Assembly: GCA_002344205.1 (NCBI GenBank)
Contig: DDSZ01000039.1
Location: 126,281-190,280 of the forward strand
DNA: 64,000 nucleotides
Source of the DNA: Opitutaceae bacterium UBA2377
Lineage (GTDB): Bacteria > Verrucomicrobiota > Verrucomicrobiia > Opitutales > Opitutaceae
Direction: 5' to 3'
A program made the translations under genes and the position numbers. Every line of letters starts with the position of its first letter. Position 1 is the first letter of the stretch. Below, one piece after another: positions 49,449-57,442 of the stretch. The notes below the pieces were generated by a model, which did not search any database, was not told the origin of the DNA, and was given only the letters and a program-made list of their open reading frames with translations.

Positions 49449-49452
49449 CCCT

Positions 49453-49500
49453 GTCCCGCAAAGGAGTTGCACCCGCCGGCGCACTCCCTTTTGCTGGGAC
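49453..49500 (+). other. Imperfect intercistronic hairpin before the receiver-kinase gene
   Basis: GTCCCGCAAAGGAGT (49453-49467) pairs with ACTCCCTTTTGCTGGGAC (49483-49500) with small bulges. It sits between the folD stop and the preferred kinase start and sequesters an AAGGAG sequence. No T-tract follows, so it is more likely a translation or stability element than a terminator. Confidence 0.4.
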
Positions 49501-49505
49501 CCAAG

Positions 49506-50636
49506 ATGCCCGTGCCCACCATCCTGGTCGTCGATGACCAACCCATCAACGTCCAGCTCCTGAAGCGCAAACTCGAACGCGAAGGCATTCGTGTCGTCAC
49601 CGCCTACAACGGCTTGGAAGCGCTGGACTTGGTCGGCCGTGAGCGCCCTGATCTGATTCTGCTCGATGTCATGATGCCGGACATGGACGGCATCGAGGTC
49701 TGCCAACGCCTGCAGGCCAATGAAGATACCCGCTCCATCCCGGTGATATTTATCACGGCGCGAACCTCGAAAGAGGGAAAAATCGAGGGCCTTGGCGTCG
49801 GAGCCGTGGACTACATCACGAAGCCGATCGATTTGGACGAGACCTACGCGCGGGTGCAAACCCACCTGCGCTACGTTGCCGTCAACCGCGAGATGCTCGA
49901 GCTCCAACGCCGGCTGGTCGAATCCCGGCGGACCGCCACGATCGGCGCCGTCACCCAAGGCATCGCCCACAATCTCAACAATCTCCTGGGCGTGGTCATC
50001 GGCTATCTGGATCTGCTCAAGGCCTACTACGACAAGCCCGATCAGGTAAAAAAGAACACCCAGCACGTGGAAGAGGCCGTGCAGCGCATCGTGGCGATCA
50101 TCAAGCAGCTCAGCCAGTTGGTCGTTAAGTCGCGCCCGCCGCTCGACAAGGTCGGCGTGCAGCAATTGCTCGAGAACAGCGTGAACCGCTTCAAGCAGGA
50201 CAACGGATTCAACGCCGACATCGTCATCGAAAACCCGGCCGGCAACCTCCTCATCGACACAAATACCGAGGTGATCGAGGACGTCATGGGCAAGGTGCTG
50301 ATGAACGCCTGGGAAAGCTACGGCCAGGCACCGGCCGAATCCCGCCACATCTGGGTCCGCACGGCCCTCGTGGAGAAACCCGGCGAAGGCCAGGCCGTGC
50401 AAATCAAGGTCGAGGACAAGGGGGGCGGCTTGCCACCGGAATTGCGCGACCATCTTTTCGAACCGTTCATCAGTTCCAAGAGCACCGTCGGCGTCGGCAT
50501 GGGCCTGACCGTGGCCCGTCATGCCCTGCGCAGCATGGGCGGTGAAGTCACGATCAGTGACCGGCCGGAAGGCGGCGCCTGCACCATCCTCGTCCATCCC
50601 GTCGCGAAGCGCGTGCGCAAAGAGTCGGATGAGTAA
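49506..50636 (+). CDS. Soluble receiver-histidine kinase
   Basis: A 376-residue cytoplasmic two-component protein. The N-terminal receiver has 'TILVVDDQPINVQLLKRKLE' and Asp54 in 'LILLDVMMPDMDGIEVCQRL', with the switch Thr in 'IFITARTSKEGK' and Lys in 'YITKPIDLDE'. A linker helix (about 115-145) leads to a HisKA-type dimerisation helix with candidate His155 in 'GAVTQGIAHNLNNLLGVVIG'. The ATPase domain has 'VMGKVLMNAWESYGQAP', 'VEDKGGGLPPELRDHLFEPF' and 'GVGMGLTVARHALRSMGGEV'. It has no membrane part, so the receiver is its input. Its stop overlaps the proC start by eight bases. Confidence 0.92.
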   Translation: MPVPTILVVDDQPINVQLLKRKLEREGIRVVTAYNGLEALDLVGRERPDLILLDVMMPDMDGIEVCQRLQANEDTRSIPVIFITARTSKEGKIEGLGVGAVDYITKPIDLDETYARVQTHLRYVAVNREMLELQRRLVESRRTATIGAVTQGIAHNLNNLLGVVIGYLDLLKAYYDKPDQVKKNTQHVEEAVQRIVAIIKQLSQLVVKSRPPLDKVGVQQLLENSVNRFKQDNGFNADIVIENPAGNLLIDTNTEVIEDVMGKVLMNAWESYGQAPAESRHIWVRTALVEKPGEGQAVQIKVEDKGGGLPPELRDHLFEPFISSKSTVGVGMGLTVARHALRSMGGEVTISDRPEGGACTILVHPVAKRVRKESDE

Positions 50637-51435
50637 GATCGCTTTTCTTGGTGCCGGCAATCTGGCCTCCGCGCTCGTGGACGGGCTTCTCGCCCAAGGC
50701 AAGGTGCCAAAAACAGACCTCGCCTGCCTCGGCGGCGGCGGCCGGACGGCACCCGCGCTCGCGGCCCGCACCGGCATCACCCTCGCCCCCGGCCTGCCCG
50801 AACTGCTGCAAAATGCCACGATAGTCGTGGTCGCGTTCAAACCCCAGCACCTGGCCGCGGCCGACCCGCGGCTGGATGAGCTGACCGCGGGCAAACTGGT
50901 GATCTCGGTGCTGGCGGGCAAACGCCTTGCCACCCTCGCCCGCACTTTCAGCCAAGCCCGCAATCTCGTGCGCGCCATGCCCAACACCCCGGCGGCCATC
51001 GGCGCGGGCATTTCACCCTATTGCTCCCTGCGCCCGCTCGCCGAGGACGACCGCAACCGCGTCGAGTCTCTGCTCGGTGCCTGCGGCGGATACCTCCCCT
51101 TGGGTGAAGAGCACATGGATACGGTGACGGCCCTGACCGCCGGCGGCCCCGCCTTTCTGTTCGAATACGTGGCGGCCATGCGCGATGCCGGGATGGCCGC
51201 CGGTCTGGATCAAGCCACGGCCACCCGTCTCACCGTCGAGACCGTGCTGGGATCGGCCCGGTTGCTGGCCCGCCGCCAAGCCGACCCCGAGCACCTGCGC
51301 GATCAGGTGACCTCGCCCAACGGCACCACCCTCGCCGGCCTCCGCAAGCTGAACTCCGGTGGCTTTCGCGATCTGATCCGTGAAACCGTGCTTGCCGCCA
51401 AGGCCCGGGCGGAAGAATTGTCGCGGGAATCATGA
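50629..51435 (+). CDS. proC: Pyrroline-5-carboxylate reductase
   Basis: A 268-residue NAD(P)H enzyme for the last step of proline synthesis. 'KIAFLGAGNLASALVDGLLA' is the cofactor loop. 'VVVAFKPQHLAAADPRLDEL' and 'LVRAMPNTPAAIGAGISPYC' are conserved family motifs, and the C-terminal substrate site is 'MDTVTALTAGGPAFLFEYVA' with 'LRDQVTSPNGTTLAGLRKLN'. It overlaps the kinase stop by eight bases and the heptose epimerase start by four (ATGA), giving a tightly packed kinase-proC-hldD unit. Confidence 0.96.
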   Translation: MSKIAFLGAGNLASALVDGLLAQGKVPKTDLACLGGGGRTAPALAARTGITLAPGLPELLQNATIVVVAFKPQHLAAADPRLDELTAGKLVISVLAGKRLATLARTFSQARNLVRAMPNTPAAIGAGISPYCSLRPLAEDDRNRVESLLGACGGYLPLGEEHMDTVTALTAGGPAFLFEYVAAMRDAGMAAGLDQATATRLTVETVLGSARLLARRQADPEHLRDQVTSPNGTTLAGLRKLNSGGFRDLIRETVLAAKARAEELSRES

Positions 51436-52430
51436 GCACTCTTCACGGACGTATTCTGGTGACCGGCGGCGCCGGCTTCATCGGCAGCGCGCTCATCTGG
51501 GCGCTGAACCAGCGCGGGCACACCGATATTGTCGTCAGCGACCTGCTCGGATCCGACGAAAAGTGGAAGAACCTGGTGCCGCTGAAATTCGCCGATTACG
51601 TCGAGGCCGACGTCCTGCGCAGCCGGTTGGCCGGCAAGCCGGCCGCCTTTGGCAAATTTTCCACGGTGTTTCACCTCGGCGCCTGCTCCGCCACGACCGA
51701 GCGCAATGCCGCCTACCTGATCGACAACAACTACGCCTACACAAAGGAGCTGGCGGCCTGGGCTCTGGCGGCCGACACCCGTTTTATCTACGCATCCTCC
51801 GCCGCGACCTACGGCGACGGCGCACAGGGCATGAGCGACCTCGATGAGGACATCTCCCGGCTGCGGCCACTGAACATGTATGGCTACTCCAAGCACCTCT
51901 TCGACCTGCACGCGCAGCGCGAAGGCTGGCTGCAACGCATCGTCGGCGTAAAATATTTCAACGTTTACGGTCCCAACGAGGACCACAAGGGCGACATGCG
52001 CTCGCTGGTGAACAAGGCATTCCAGCAAATCACGGCCACCGGGCGCGCGGGTCTCTTCAAGAGCTATCATCCGGACTACCGCGACGGTGAGCAGAAGCGC
52101 GATTTCCTCTACGTGAAGGACGCCATCGAGATGACCCTGCACTTTGCCGAGCAAGCCCCCCAGGCCGGCGGTCTGTTTAACCTGGGCTCGGGTGAAGCGA
52201 ATACCTGGCTGGCCCTCACCCGCGCGATCTTCGCCGCGCTCGGCCGGGAGCCCCAGATCGATTTCATCGAGATGCCGGACGTCCTGAAAGGGAAATACCA
52301 GTATTTCACCCGCGCCGACATCTCAAAACTTCGCTCGACGGGCTATGCCCGGCCAATGACTCCCCTCGCGGACGCTGTGACCGATTACGTCCAGAACCAC
52401 CTGATGACCGGCCGCAAACTGGGCGAGTAA
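51432..52430 (+). CDS. hldD: ADP-L-glycero-D-manno-heptose 6-epimerase
   Basis: A 332-residue SDR epimerase making the L-glycero heptose used in LPS inner core. 'ILVTGGAGFIGSALIWALNQ' is the NAD(P) loop, 'VFHLGACSATTERNAAYLID' a HldD-specific signature. 'ASSAATYGDGAQGMSD' and 'MYGYSKHLFDLHAQRE' provide Ser and Tyr-x3-Lys. 'GVKYFNVYGPNEDHKGDMRS' and 'GEQKRDFLYVKDAIEMTLHF' complete the family pattern. Its presence indicates an outer membrane with heptose-containing LPS. A terminator just downstream belongs to the convergent respiratory operon but its hairpin could also act on this strand. Confidence 0.96.
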   Translation: MSTLHGRILVTGGAGFIGSALIWALNQRGHTDIVVSDLLGSDEKWKNLVPLKFADYVEADVLRSRLAGKPAAFGKFSTVFHLGACSATTERNAAYLIDNNYAYTKELAAWALAADTRFIYASSAATYGDGAQGMSDLDEDISRLRPLNMYGYSKHLFDLHAQREGWLQRIVGVKYFNVYGPNEDHKGDMRSLVNKAFQQITATGRAGLFKSYHPDYRDGEQKRDFLYVKDAIEMTLHFAEQAPQAGGLFNLGSGEANTWLALTRAIFAALGREPQIDFIEMPDVLKGKYQYFTRADISKLRSTGYARPMTPLADAVTDYVQNHLMTGRKLGE

Positions 52431-52447
52431 CCCGGTTTCTTGGCATG

Positions 52448-52472
52448 AAAAAGCCGCCCGTTTCCGGGCGGC
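52448..52472 (-). terminator. Rho-independent terminator of the respiratory operon
   Basis: GCCGCCCG and CGGGCGGC form a perfect eight-base stem with a four-base loop. On the minus strand five T residues follow. It lies 21 bases after the stop of the last cytochrome c gene and marks the end of the alternative complex III operon. Confidence 0.88.
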
Positions 52473-52492
52473 CAAGTCAAGTCGGGCGTTGC

Positions 52493-53158
52493 TCAGGGCA
52501 GAGCGAGCAGTTCTGGCTCGGTCCACTCCTTGCGATCGGGATGGGCCGTGCGCACGGCCGCAACCTGCTGCGCGGTGATGGCTCCGGCCTCATTGCCCCA
52601 CTCTTGGCGGATGTAAGTGAGGACAGCGGCGATCCGCTCATCCGACCAGTTGTAGCCGCCGCCGGGCACTTGCCCGAAAGCAGGCATGGCGGCCGCGCTG
52701 TAAACATTGCCCTTCACGGTGATGGGGCCCTTGAGGCCGTGAACCACGATTGCGATCAGGCGCTCCTCACTGCCGAGCACCCATTCCGTGCCGACCAGCG
52801 GAGGATAAAGGTTGGGCACGCCCATTCCGTTGGGCATGTGACAGGTAACACACGCCAAGGCATATTGGCGCTTGCCCAAGACCACGGGATCAATCGCGGC
52901 CACGGCCGGCTGGCCCGAAGCAGGCAATTGGCGTTCGTCGAAGATATCGCGGCTAAAATGACCCGAGTAGCGGTTCAGGTAGGCACCGGCATAGAAAATC
53001 AGTCCGCTGAACACGAACAGCAGCACCAGCGGCAGGAGCCGATATTGCGCGTGGGTATCCGGGGCGCCGGCCGCCTCTTTCTCGTGGGCAGTGATCAGGT
53101 TCTCGTCCGTCATGCCGGACGGCTCGTGCCGGGGATCAGGGGAAGCAGGTGAGCTCAT
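52493..53158 (-). CDS. Membrane-anchored monohaem cytochrome c
   Basis: A 221-residue protein with one N-terminal membrane helix (YRLLPLVLLFVFSGLIFYAG, about residue 40-60) and one class I cytochrome c domain. The haem site is Cys-x2-Cys-His in 'YALACVTCHMPNGMGVPNLY', and the likely axial Met lies in 'YSAAAMPAFGQVPGGGYNWS'. It occupies the position of CcoP in cbb3 operons but has one haem, not two. It is the last gene of the respiratory operon and overlaps the CcoO-like gene by four bases. It probably carries electrons from alternative complex III or the CcoO-like protein. Confidence 0.9.
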   Translation of the reverse strand: MSSPASPDPRHEPSGMTDENLITAHEKEAAGAPDTHAQYRLLPLVLLFVFSGLIFYAGAYLNRYSGHFSRDIFDERQLPASGQPAVAAIDPVVLGKRQYALACVTCHMPNGMGVPNLYPPLVGTEWVLGSEERLIAIVVHGLKGPITVKGNVYSAAAMPAFGQVPGGGYNWSDERIAAVLTYIRQEWGNEAGAITAQQVAAVRTAHPDRKEWTEPELLALP

Positions 53159-53790
53159 TGGCTCCCTCCTTTCGCGGCTTCAGCAGGCTCGTAGGGCATG
53201 GCCTCGGGCAATTCATAGGACTGTTTAAGACTGAGAAGATAGGCGACCAGCGCTTGGGCCCGGGGCGTCGGAACCAATTCATAGCCCTCCGGTGCGCCGC
53301 CCACCAAGGCCTTGGCCGATGATTCGCCCACCAGCTTGCGCTGTTCAAAAAGCATGCGGTAAGCCGGCATGCCCTCGTGCCCGTTGTAGAGATAGGCCAG
53401 CAACGCCGGAGCGCCGATCCCGGCCTCGGCCGCGCGGCTGCCATAATTCGCCAGATCCGGACCGATGCGCATCGCGCCGAGCTGCGGCTGCGATTGGTAG
53501 ATGTAATCGCGGGCCACGCTTTGCCGCTCACCCCAACCGCGCTCCTGATCCGTGCCAAAGCCGGGCCGGCGCACCTGCTGCGTATGGCAGGAGGCACAGC
53601 CCAGATCACGGTAAACGCGCAGTCCCTGCTCCGCCACGCCCGGAAATTGGGCCGGAAAAGCCAGGTCCTGATTTTCGTCAAAGTGCGGTGCCAAGCCACC
53701 GAGCTGGGCGTTGGTGCCGATCAGCAGGCCCGCCCACGAGATGCCCAGGGCGGCAAACAAACCCAGGAAAAAAAGTGGTCCGTTTTTCAT
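53155..53790 (-). CDS. CcoO/FixO-like membrane-bound monohaem cytochrome c
   Basis: A 211-residue protein with an N-terminal helix (MKNGPLFFLGLFAALGISWA) and one haem site in 'VYRDLGCASCHTQQVRRPGF'. The segments 'GERQSVARDYIYQSQPQLGA' and 'RIGPDLANYGSRAA' match CcoO of cbb3 oxidases closely. The axial Met is probably in 'NGHEGMPAYRMLF'. In CcoO the haem passes electrons to CcoN. Here the adjacent CcoN-like protein lacks metal ligands, so the partner of this haem is open. The ATG read from 53790 is chosen; the earlier in-frame ATG at 53934 would run inside the CcoN-like gene. It overlaps that gene by four bases. Confidence 0.9.
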   Translation of the reverse strand: MKNGPLFFLGLFAALGISWAGLLIGTNAQLGGLAPHFDENQDLAFPAQFPGVAEQGLRVYRDLGCASCHTQQVRRPGFGTDQERGWGERQSVARDYIYQSQPQLGAMRIGPDLANYGSRAAEAGIGAPALLAYLYNGHEGMPAYRMLFEQRKLVGESSAKALVGGAPEGYELVPTPRAQALVAYLLSLKQSYELPEAMPYEPAEAAKGGSQ

Positions 53791-55202
53791 GAAACAGTCG
53801 CCTCCGATGTCAGAATTCCGCGGGTCGCGCAGCACTTCGCCATCTGCCCGCCCACCAATTTGAAGAAGTGGGCGGCAAAGAGGACGTGGGCGACAACCAG
53901 GAGGGCTTGGGCCGCGGTGGCGAGCTGCAGCCACACCTTGGTGCGGGCGGCAATTTGCGTGAAAGCAACCGAGGGATCATTCAGCGCACTGCCTTGGATC
54001 CAGCCCGCCACGGCCAGACTCCCGACCAGCAGCACAAATCCGATGATGTAGGCCATGAAGTGCGCCCGGATCAGGGCCACGGAAGGCCAGTTACCCCCGG
54101 CCAGCCGCGGAGTCATGTGGTAAAGCGCACCCGTCAGGATCAGCGCCACCGCCCCCATCGCCAGATGCGTCTGCGCCTGCTGGAAGTGGGTGAACTGGGT
54201 GGTCACGGCCAAGGCGCGGGCCGAGAAGGCCGTGTCGATGACAGCGGACAGCAGATAGGCCCCCATGCCCAGCGCCAGAAACTTCAACGTGGTGTTCGCT
54301 CCGGGCCGGAAGACATCACGCACGTTGAAGAACACGATGATATGATGGAACAGCACCACCCAGGCATTGGCGATGGCCATGGTGGAGACCCATGCCGGCA
54401 CCGGCGCACCCACCAACAGCCGGCCACCCATCCAGCAGCCGAAAAACAAGAGCGACCAAAAGCCGTAAACCGCGAAATCGTAACTCGGGATCACGCGGCC
54501 GGTGATTTTGGGCAAAAGATAATACACGGCCGCAATGGCCACGGGCGCCAGCCAGAGGCTGAACACGTTCTGCGCATACCAGGTGGCCACGACCGCTTGC
54601 AGCGTCCCGCGCACCGGGGCGAAGGTCAGCATCACGGAGGCCACCGAAAAGAACCAAGGGAAGAGAAACAAGGCGGCGACAGCATACCACTGCGCGGCGT
54701 AGGTCGTGGGATTGCGGCGCCCCGTCCAGGCCAATACGCCCGGCACGGCAATGGCGCCAAAAGCAAAGAGCAGGAATGGCTGCACATACCGCGGAAGCTG
54801 GAACATCCCGTGACCCGAGGCATCGCCCACGGCGATCCCGACCAAGGCCAAGGTCACGCCCAGATTCCAGAACAGACCGCCGGCCACAATATAGTTCGGC
54901 CCGCGCAGCGGAGCGCCGCCCAACCGGGCCAGCACCCACAGTGCGACCGCCAATCCGGCATTCCCCGCCCATCCGTAAAGGAGGGCGGTTTCCTGCATGG
55001 CCTGCAGGCGGCCGTAAGTCAGCCAAGCGCAGTCGGCGAGAAAAGCCGGGGTGTAAACCTGGATCAGGTTCAGCAACGCCAAGGTGCCACCCAGCACGAG
55101 CCATAGCAGGCCGGAGGCAATCAGCAGGAGCAGCGGACCGCCGCACGTTTGGTCGGCGTCGTCTGTCCCGGCCGGAACTTGATTGGGCAAAACGGTCGTC
55201 AT
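53787..55202 (-). CDS. CcoN-like membrane protein lacking haem and CuB ligands
   Basis: A 471-residue, 12-helix protein aligning end to end with cbb3 oxidase subunit I (from memory of the Pseudomonas stutzeri sequence). Family landmarks persist: 'WLTYGRLQAMQETALL' (cf. FGRLRPLHTNAV), 'VVATWYAQNVFSLWL' (cf. WWYGHNAVGFFL), 'AVYYLLPKITGRVIPSYDF', 'GALYHMTPRLAG'. The metal ligands are missing. The low-spin haem His is Gln70, the first CuB His is Gln211, and the CuB His-His pair reads Gly260-Arg261. Of the haem pair His-x-His only one nearby His (346) remains. It therefore cannot be a conventional oxygen-reducing site. A new His286-His287 pair appears in a later helix. Role unknown; it follows the ActF and small membrane protein genes. 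Confidence 0.88.
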   Translation of the reverse strand: MTTVLPNQVPAGTDDADQTCGGPLLLLIASGLLWLVLGGTLALLNLIQVYTPAFLADCAWLTYGRLQAMQETALLYGWAGNAGLAVALWVLARLGGAPLRGPNYIVAGGLFWNLGVTLALVGIAVGDASGHGMFQLPRYVQPFLLFAFGAIAVPGVLAWTGRRNPTTYAAQWYAVAALFLFPWFFSVASVMLTFAPVRGTLQAVVATWYAQNVFSLWLAPVAIAAVYYLLPKITGRVIPSYDFAVYGFWSLLFFGCWMGGRLLVGAPVPAWVSTMAIANAWVVLFHHIIVFFNVRDVFRPGANTTLKFLALGMGAYLLSAVIDTAFSARALAVTTQFTHFQQAQTHLAMGAVALILTGALYHMTPRLAGGNWPSVALIRAHFMAYIIGFVLLVGSLAVAGWIQGSALNDPSVAFTQIAARTKVWLQLATAAQALLVVAHVLFAAHFFKLVGGQMAKCCATRGILTSEATVS

Positions 55203-55226
55203 CGCGTTGTAAGAAATATCAGGCCT

Positions 55227-55529
55227 TTACTTGCCCTGGTTGTAGTGCTGCACCGTCAGCTCCATCGCCCGCTCAATCGGCAGTTGCACCTGCCCGGCCG
55301 ACTGGTCGATCCAAGCATAGGCCTTGGCCTGCTTTTGCTCGGTCGCGCGCAATTCGGCCAGCGCCGCCAGGCGCTGCTCCGGCGTGCGGATGCCGTCGCC
55401 CACATAGGCGCCGGTGTGCCGCGGCAGGTAAGCGAGGTAAACCAGGAACAGAAACAGCGCGAAGCAACCCATGATGGCCACGACGGACACCAGGGAGGCG
55501 GGTTTGGAACGGGTGGTCTGATCACTCAT
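55227..55529 (-). CDS. Small single-helix membrane protein of the respiratory operon
   Basis: A 100-residue protein. One membrane helix covers about residues 12-34 (LVSVVAIMGCFALFLFLVYL), followed by a soluble, Ala/Glu/Gln-rich helical tail including 'TPEQRLAALAELRATEQKQA'. No Cys-x2-Cys-His or other cofactor motif is present. It overlaps the actF stop by eight bases and precedes the CcoN-like gene by 24. Its place suggests an assembly or linker subunit between alternative complex III and the CcoNO-like part, but there is no direct evidence. Confidence 0.8.
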   Translation of the reverse strand: MSDQTTRSKPASLVSVVAIMGCFALFLFLVYLAYLPRHTGAYVGDGIRTPEQRLAALAELRATEQKQAKAYAWIDQSAGQVQLPIERAMELTVQHYNQGK

Positions 55530-56790
55530 GATGGGTGAGGCACTCGCCGATGCGCGGATCGCGGATCGGAATCAGCTTGGTGGAAGGGAAACTGCGCAGG
55601 TAGGCCCAGACGCAGATGCCGCCGATGCCCACCACCGCCGTGAGGGTCCAGAGCAGGTTGAGGTTGAACAGGGGCAGCGCGTTGCCGTGCGCATCCTTGA
55701 GCGAGGGCAGGATGTTGTAGCAGATGTCCAGCAGGATGACCGCGAGAATCCAGATCGAGATAAAGCGCATCTTGCCGTGGTTCAGCTTGTGCTTGTAGGA
55801 AAGCAGGAAGAGGAACGGCACCACAAAGTGGCCGAAGAGAATGCCGACGATGCCGACGTATTTCCACTGGTTGGGCGTGCCGTCCGCATTGAGCTCGCGC
55901 AGGTTATACCAGAAGGTCTCCTCCGGGATGTTCGCATTCCAGATGAGGAAATACTGCGAAAAGGTCACATAGGCCCAGAACACGGTGAAGGCGAAGCTCA
56001 ACTGGCCGATGGAGTGCCAGTGATTGTTGTTCAGGATGCCCTTGTAGTCGCCGCGGGCCCACAGCCAGAGCATGATCAGGATGCCGACGGCCAAGGCCCC
56101 GCGCACGCAATTGGCGAAGAACCAGACGCCATACATCGTGGAAAACCAGTGGTATTCCAGGCTCTTGATCCAGTAGATGGCCGCGAAGGTCAGCGTGAGC
56201 GCACCCAGCGGCAGGCCGAAGGCGGCCGTTTTCCGGTTAACGTGGGTCCAGCCCACGCTGCCGTCCGCGTCCTGCGAGAAGGAGGCCTTACGCAGACGCG
56301 CCGCCAGCCAGATCCACGAAAGGAAGAAGGCCACCGTCATGCCGGTGAACATGCCGGGGTTCAGGAAGCTCGCCTTCTTGAGGTAGAGCACATCGGTGCC
56401 GACCGTGCCGTGGCCGTGCAGCTCATGGCCGAGGTCCATCCAATGCCAGATGAAGCCCGGCTTGACCCAGGAGACGATAAGCAACGGCAGGAAAAGGAGC
56501 GCCAGCCACTTGAAGGCGGCGAGGCCGTGCTCAAATTGCCGGCGCAGCACCACGGACCAGGAGGCGTCAAAGATGTGGTGGATCAGGATCAGCATGAGCA
56601 TGCCAATCACGATGGCGGTCCAGAAGCTGATGCCCACGAGCCAGGACATGGCCACGCCATGACTGTCGGAAACCAACAGGCCCAGGGCGGTCAGGATGAT
56701 GCCGGCGATGCCGGCCATCAGCGCCTTGTTGGCGGCGGCGGCAGTGCTGGCCGGAAGCCCGGCGGAAGCGGTGGCAGTTTGCGTGCTCAT
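55522..56790 (-). CDS. actF: Alternative complex III subunit ActF
   Basis: A 422-residue, about ten-helix membrane protein related to ActC/NrfD but specific to alternative complex III (quinol:cytochrome c oxidoreductase). 'IGMLMLILIHHIFDASWSVV' and 'RRQFEHGLAAFKWLALLFLP' are characteristic of ActF. Later helices contain 'FAFTVFWAYVTFSQYFLIWN' with 'PEETFWYNLRELNADG'. In the known structures ActF packs beside ActC and may take part in proton movement. It overlaps actE by four bases and the small membrane protein gene by eight. Confidence 0.93.
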   Translation of the reverse strand: MSTQTATASAGLPASTAAAANKALMAGIAGIILTALGLLVSDSHGVAMSWLVGISFWTAIVIGMLMLILIHHIFDASWSVVLRRQFEHGLAAFKWLALLFLPLLIVSWVKPGFIWHWMDLGHELHGHGTVGTDVLYLKKASFLNPGMFTGMTVAFFLSWIWLAARLRKASFSQDADGSVGWTHVNRKTAAFGLPLGALTLTFAAIYWIKSLEYHWFSTMYGVWFFANCVRGALAVGILIMLWLWARGDYKGILNNNHWHSIGQLSFAFTVFWAYVTFSQYFLIWNANIPEETFWYNLRELNADGTPNQWKYVGIVGILFGHFVVPFLFLLSYKHKLNHGKMRFISIWILAVILLDICYNILPSLKDAHGNALPLFNLNLLWTLTAVVGIGGICVWAYLRSFPSTKLIPIRDPRIGECLTHHE

Positions 56791-57440
56791 TTGAGACCAA
56801 GCTCCGGTTTGTTCACCAAGGGGACATCCGCCACCGAACCGGCGGCGGCGCGCTGGAGGGCTCGGACGTAGGCCACCACGGCCCAGCGTTCATCGGGATT
56901 CAACTTGTCGGCATAGGACAGCATGTTGCCTTTGCCGTGGGTGATGGTGTTGAACAACTCGCCGTCCGCCAACTGGCGCAGGCGCTCGTCGTGGAAAGTC
57001 GGGGTGGCACCCATGCCATACTGGCGGGTGATGCCCTGGCCGTCGCCCAGGGCTCCGTGGCAGGGAGCGCAGTAGATGACATAACGGTCGCGGCCGTGGG
57101 CCATGAGCTTGTTGTCCACCGTGATGGAAGCGGGAATCTTGGCGACGAAATCACCGGCGGCATCCTTGCCGGCAAAGCGGGCGGAATCGTTGCGCAATGG
57201 CTGGCCAGCCGGGCCGTAGGCAGATGGCACCACGCCGGCGGGCAGCGGGCGGTCGGCCCGGCCATCGGCAAAGAACTTGCTCTGGGCCTGCGGCTTGAGC
57301 TTGGACTGGTATTTCATGCCCGGGAAGATCCACTCGGGAAACACATCCATCGGCGGCTTCACAAACAGGGTGCCGCGCAGTCCCAGGATGGAGAGCGTCA
57401 GCGCAACCACGAAGGCGGTGATGAGGTAAAGGTTGCGCAT
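56787..57440 (-). CDS. actE: Alternative complex III subunit ActE, monohaem cytochrome c
   Basis: A 217-residue lipoprotein-like or anchored cytochrome. The N-terminal helix is 'LYLITAFVVALTLSILGLRG'. The haem site is in 'YVIYCAPCHGALGDGQGITR' and the axial Met probably in 'GKGNMLSYADKLNPDERWAV'. 'PMDVFPEWIFPGMKYQSKLK' matches the ActE N-terminal region contacting ActA and ActB. It accepts electrons within the complex and passes them on towards the soluble or bound c-type acceptor. It overlaps actF by four bases and starts two bases after actD. Confidence 0.93.
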   Translation of the reverse strand: MRNLYLITAFVVALTLSILGLRGTLFVKPPMDVFPEWIFPGMKYQSKLKPQAQSKFFADGRADRPLPAGVVPSAYGPAGQPLRNDSARFAGKDAAGDFVAKIPASITVDNKLMAHGRDRYVIYCAPCHGALGDGQGITRQYGMGATPTFHDERLRQLADGELFNTITHGKGNMLSYADKLNPDERWAVVAYVRALQRAAAGSVADVPLVNKPELGLK

Positions 57441-57442
57441 GG

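Noticed and set aside
48564..51011. An 815-codon open frame on the minus strand
   Set aside because: Antisense to folD, the receiver-kinase and proC; no protein-like features.
53787..55202. Annotation as an active cbb3 cytochrome c oxidase subunit I
   Set aside because: Homology is clear, but the metal-binding His residues are absent, so a functional oxidase label would mislead.
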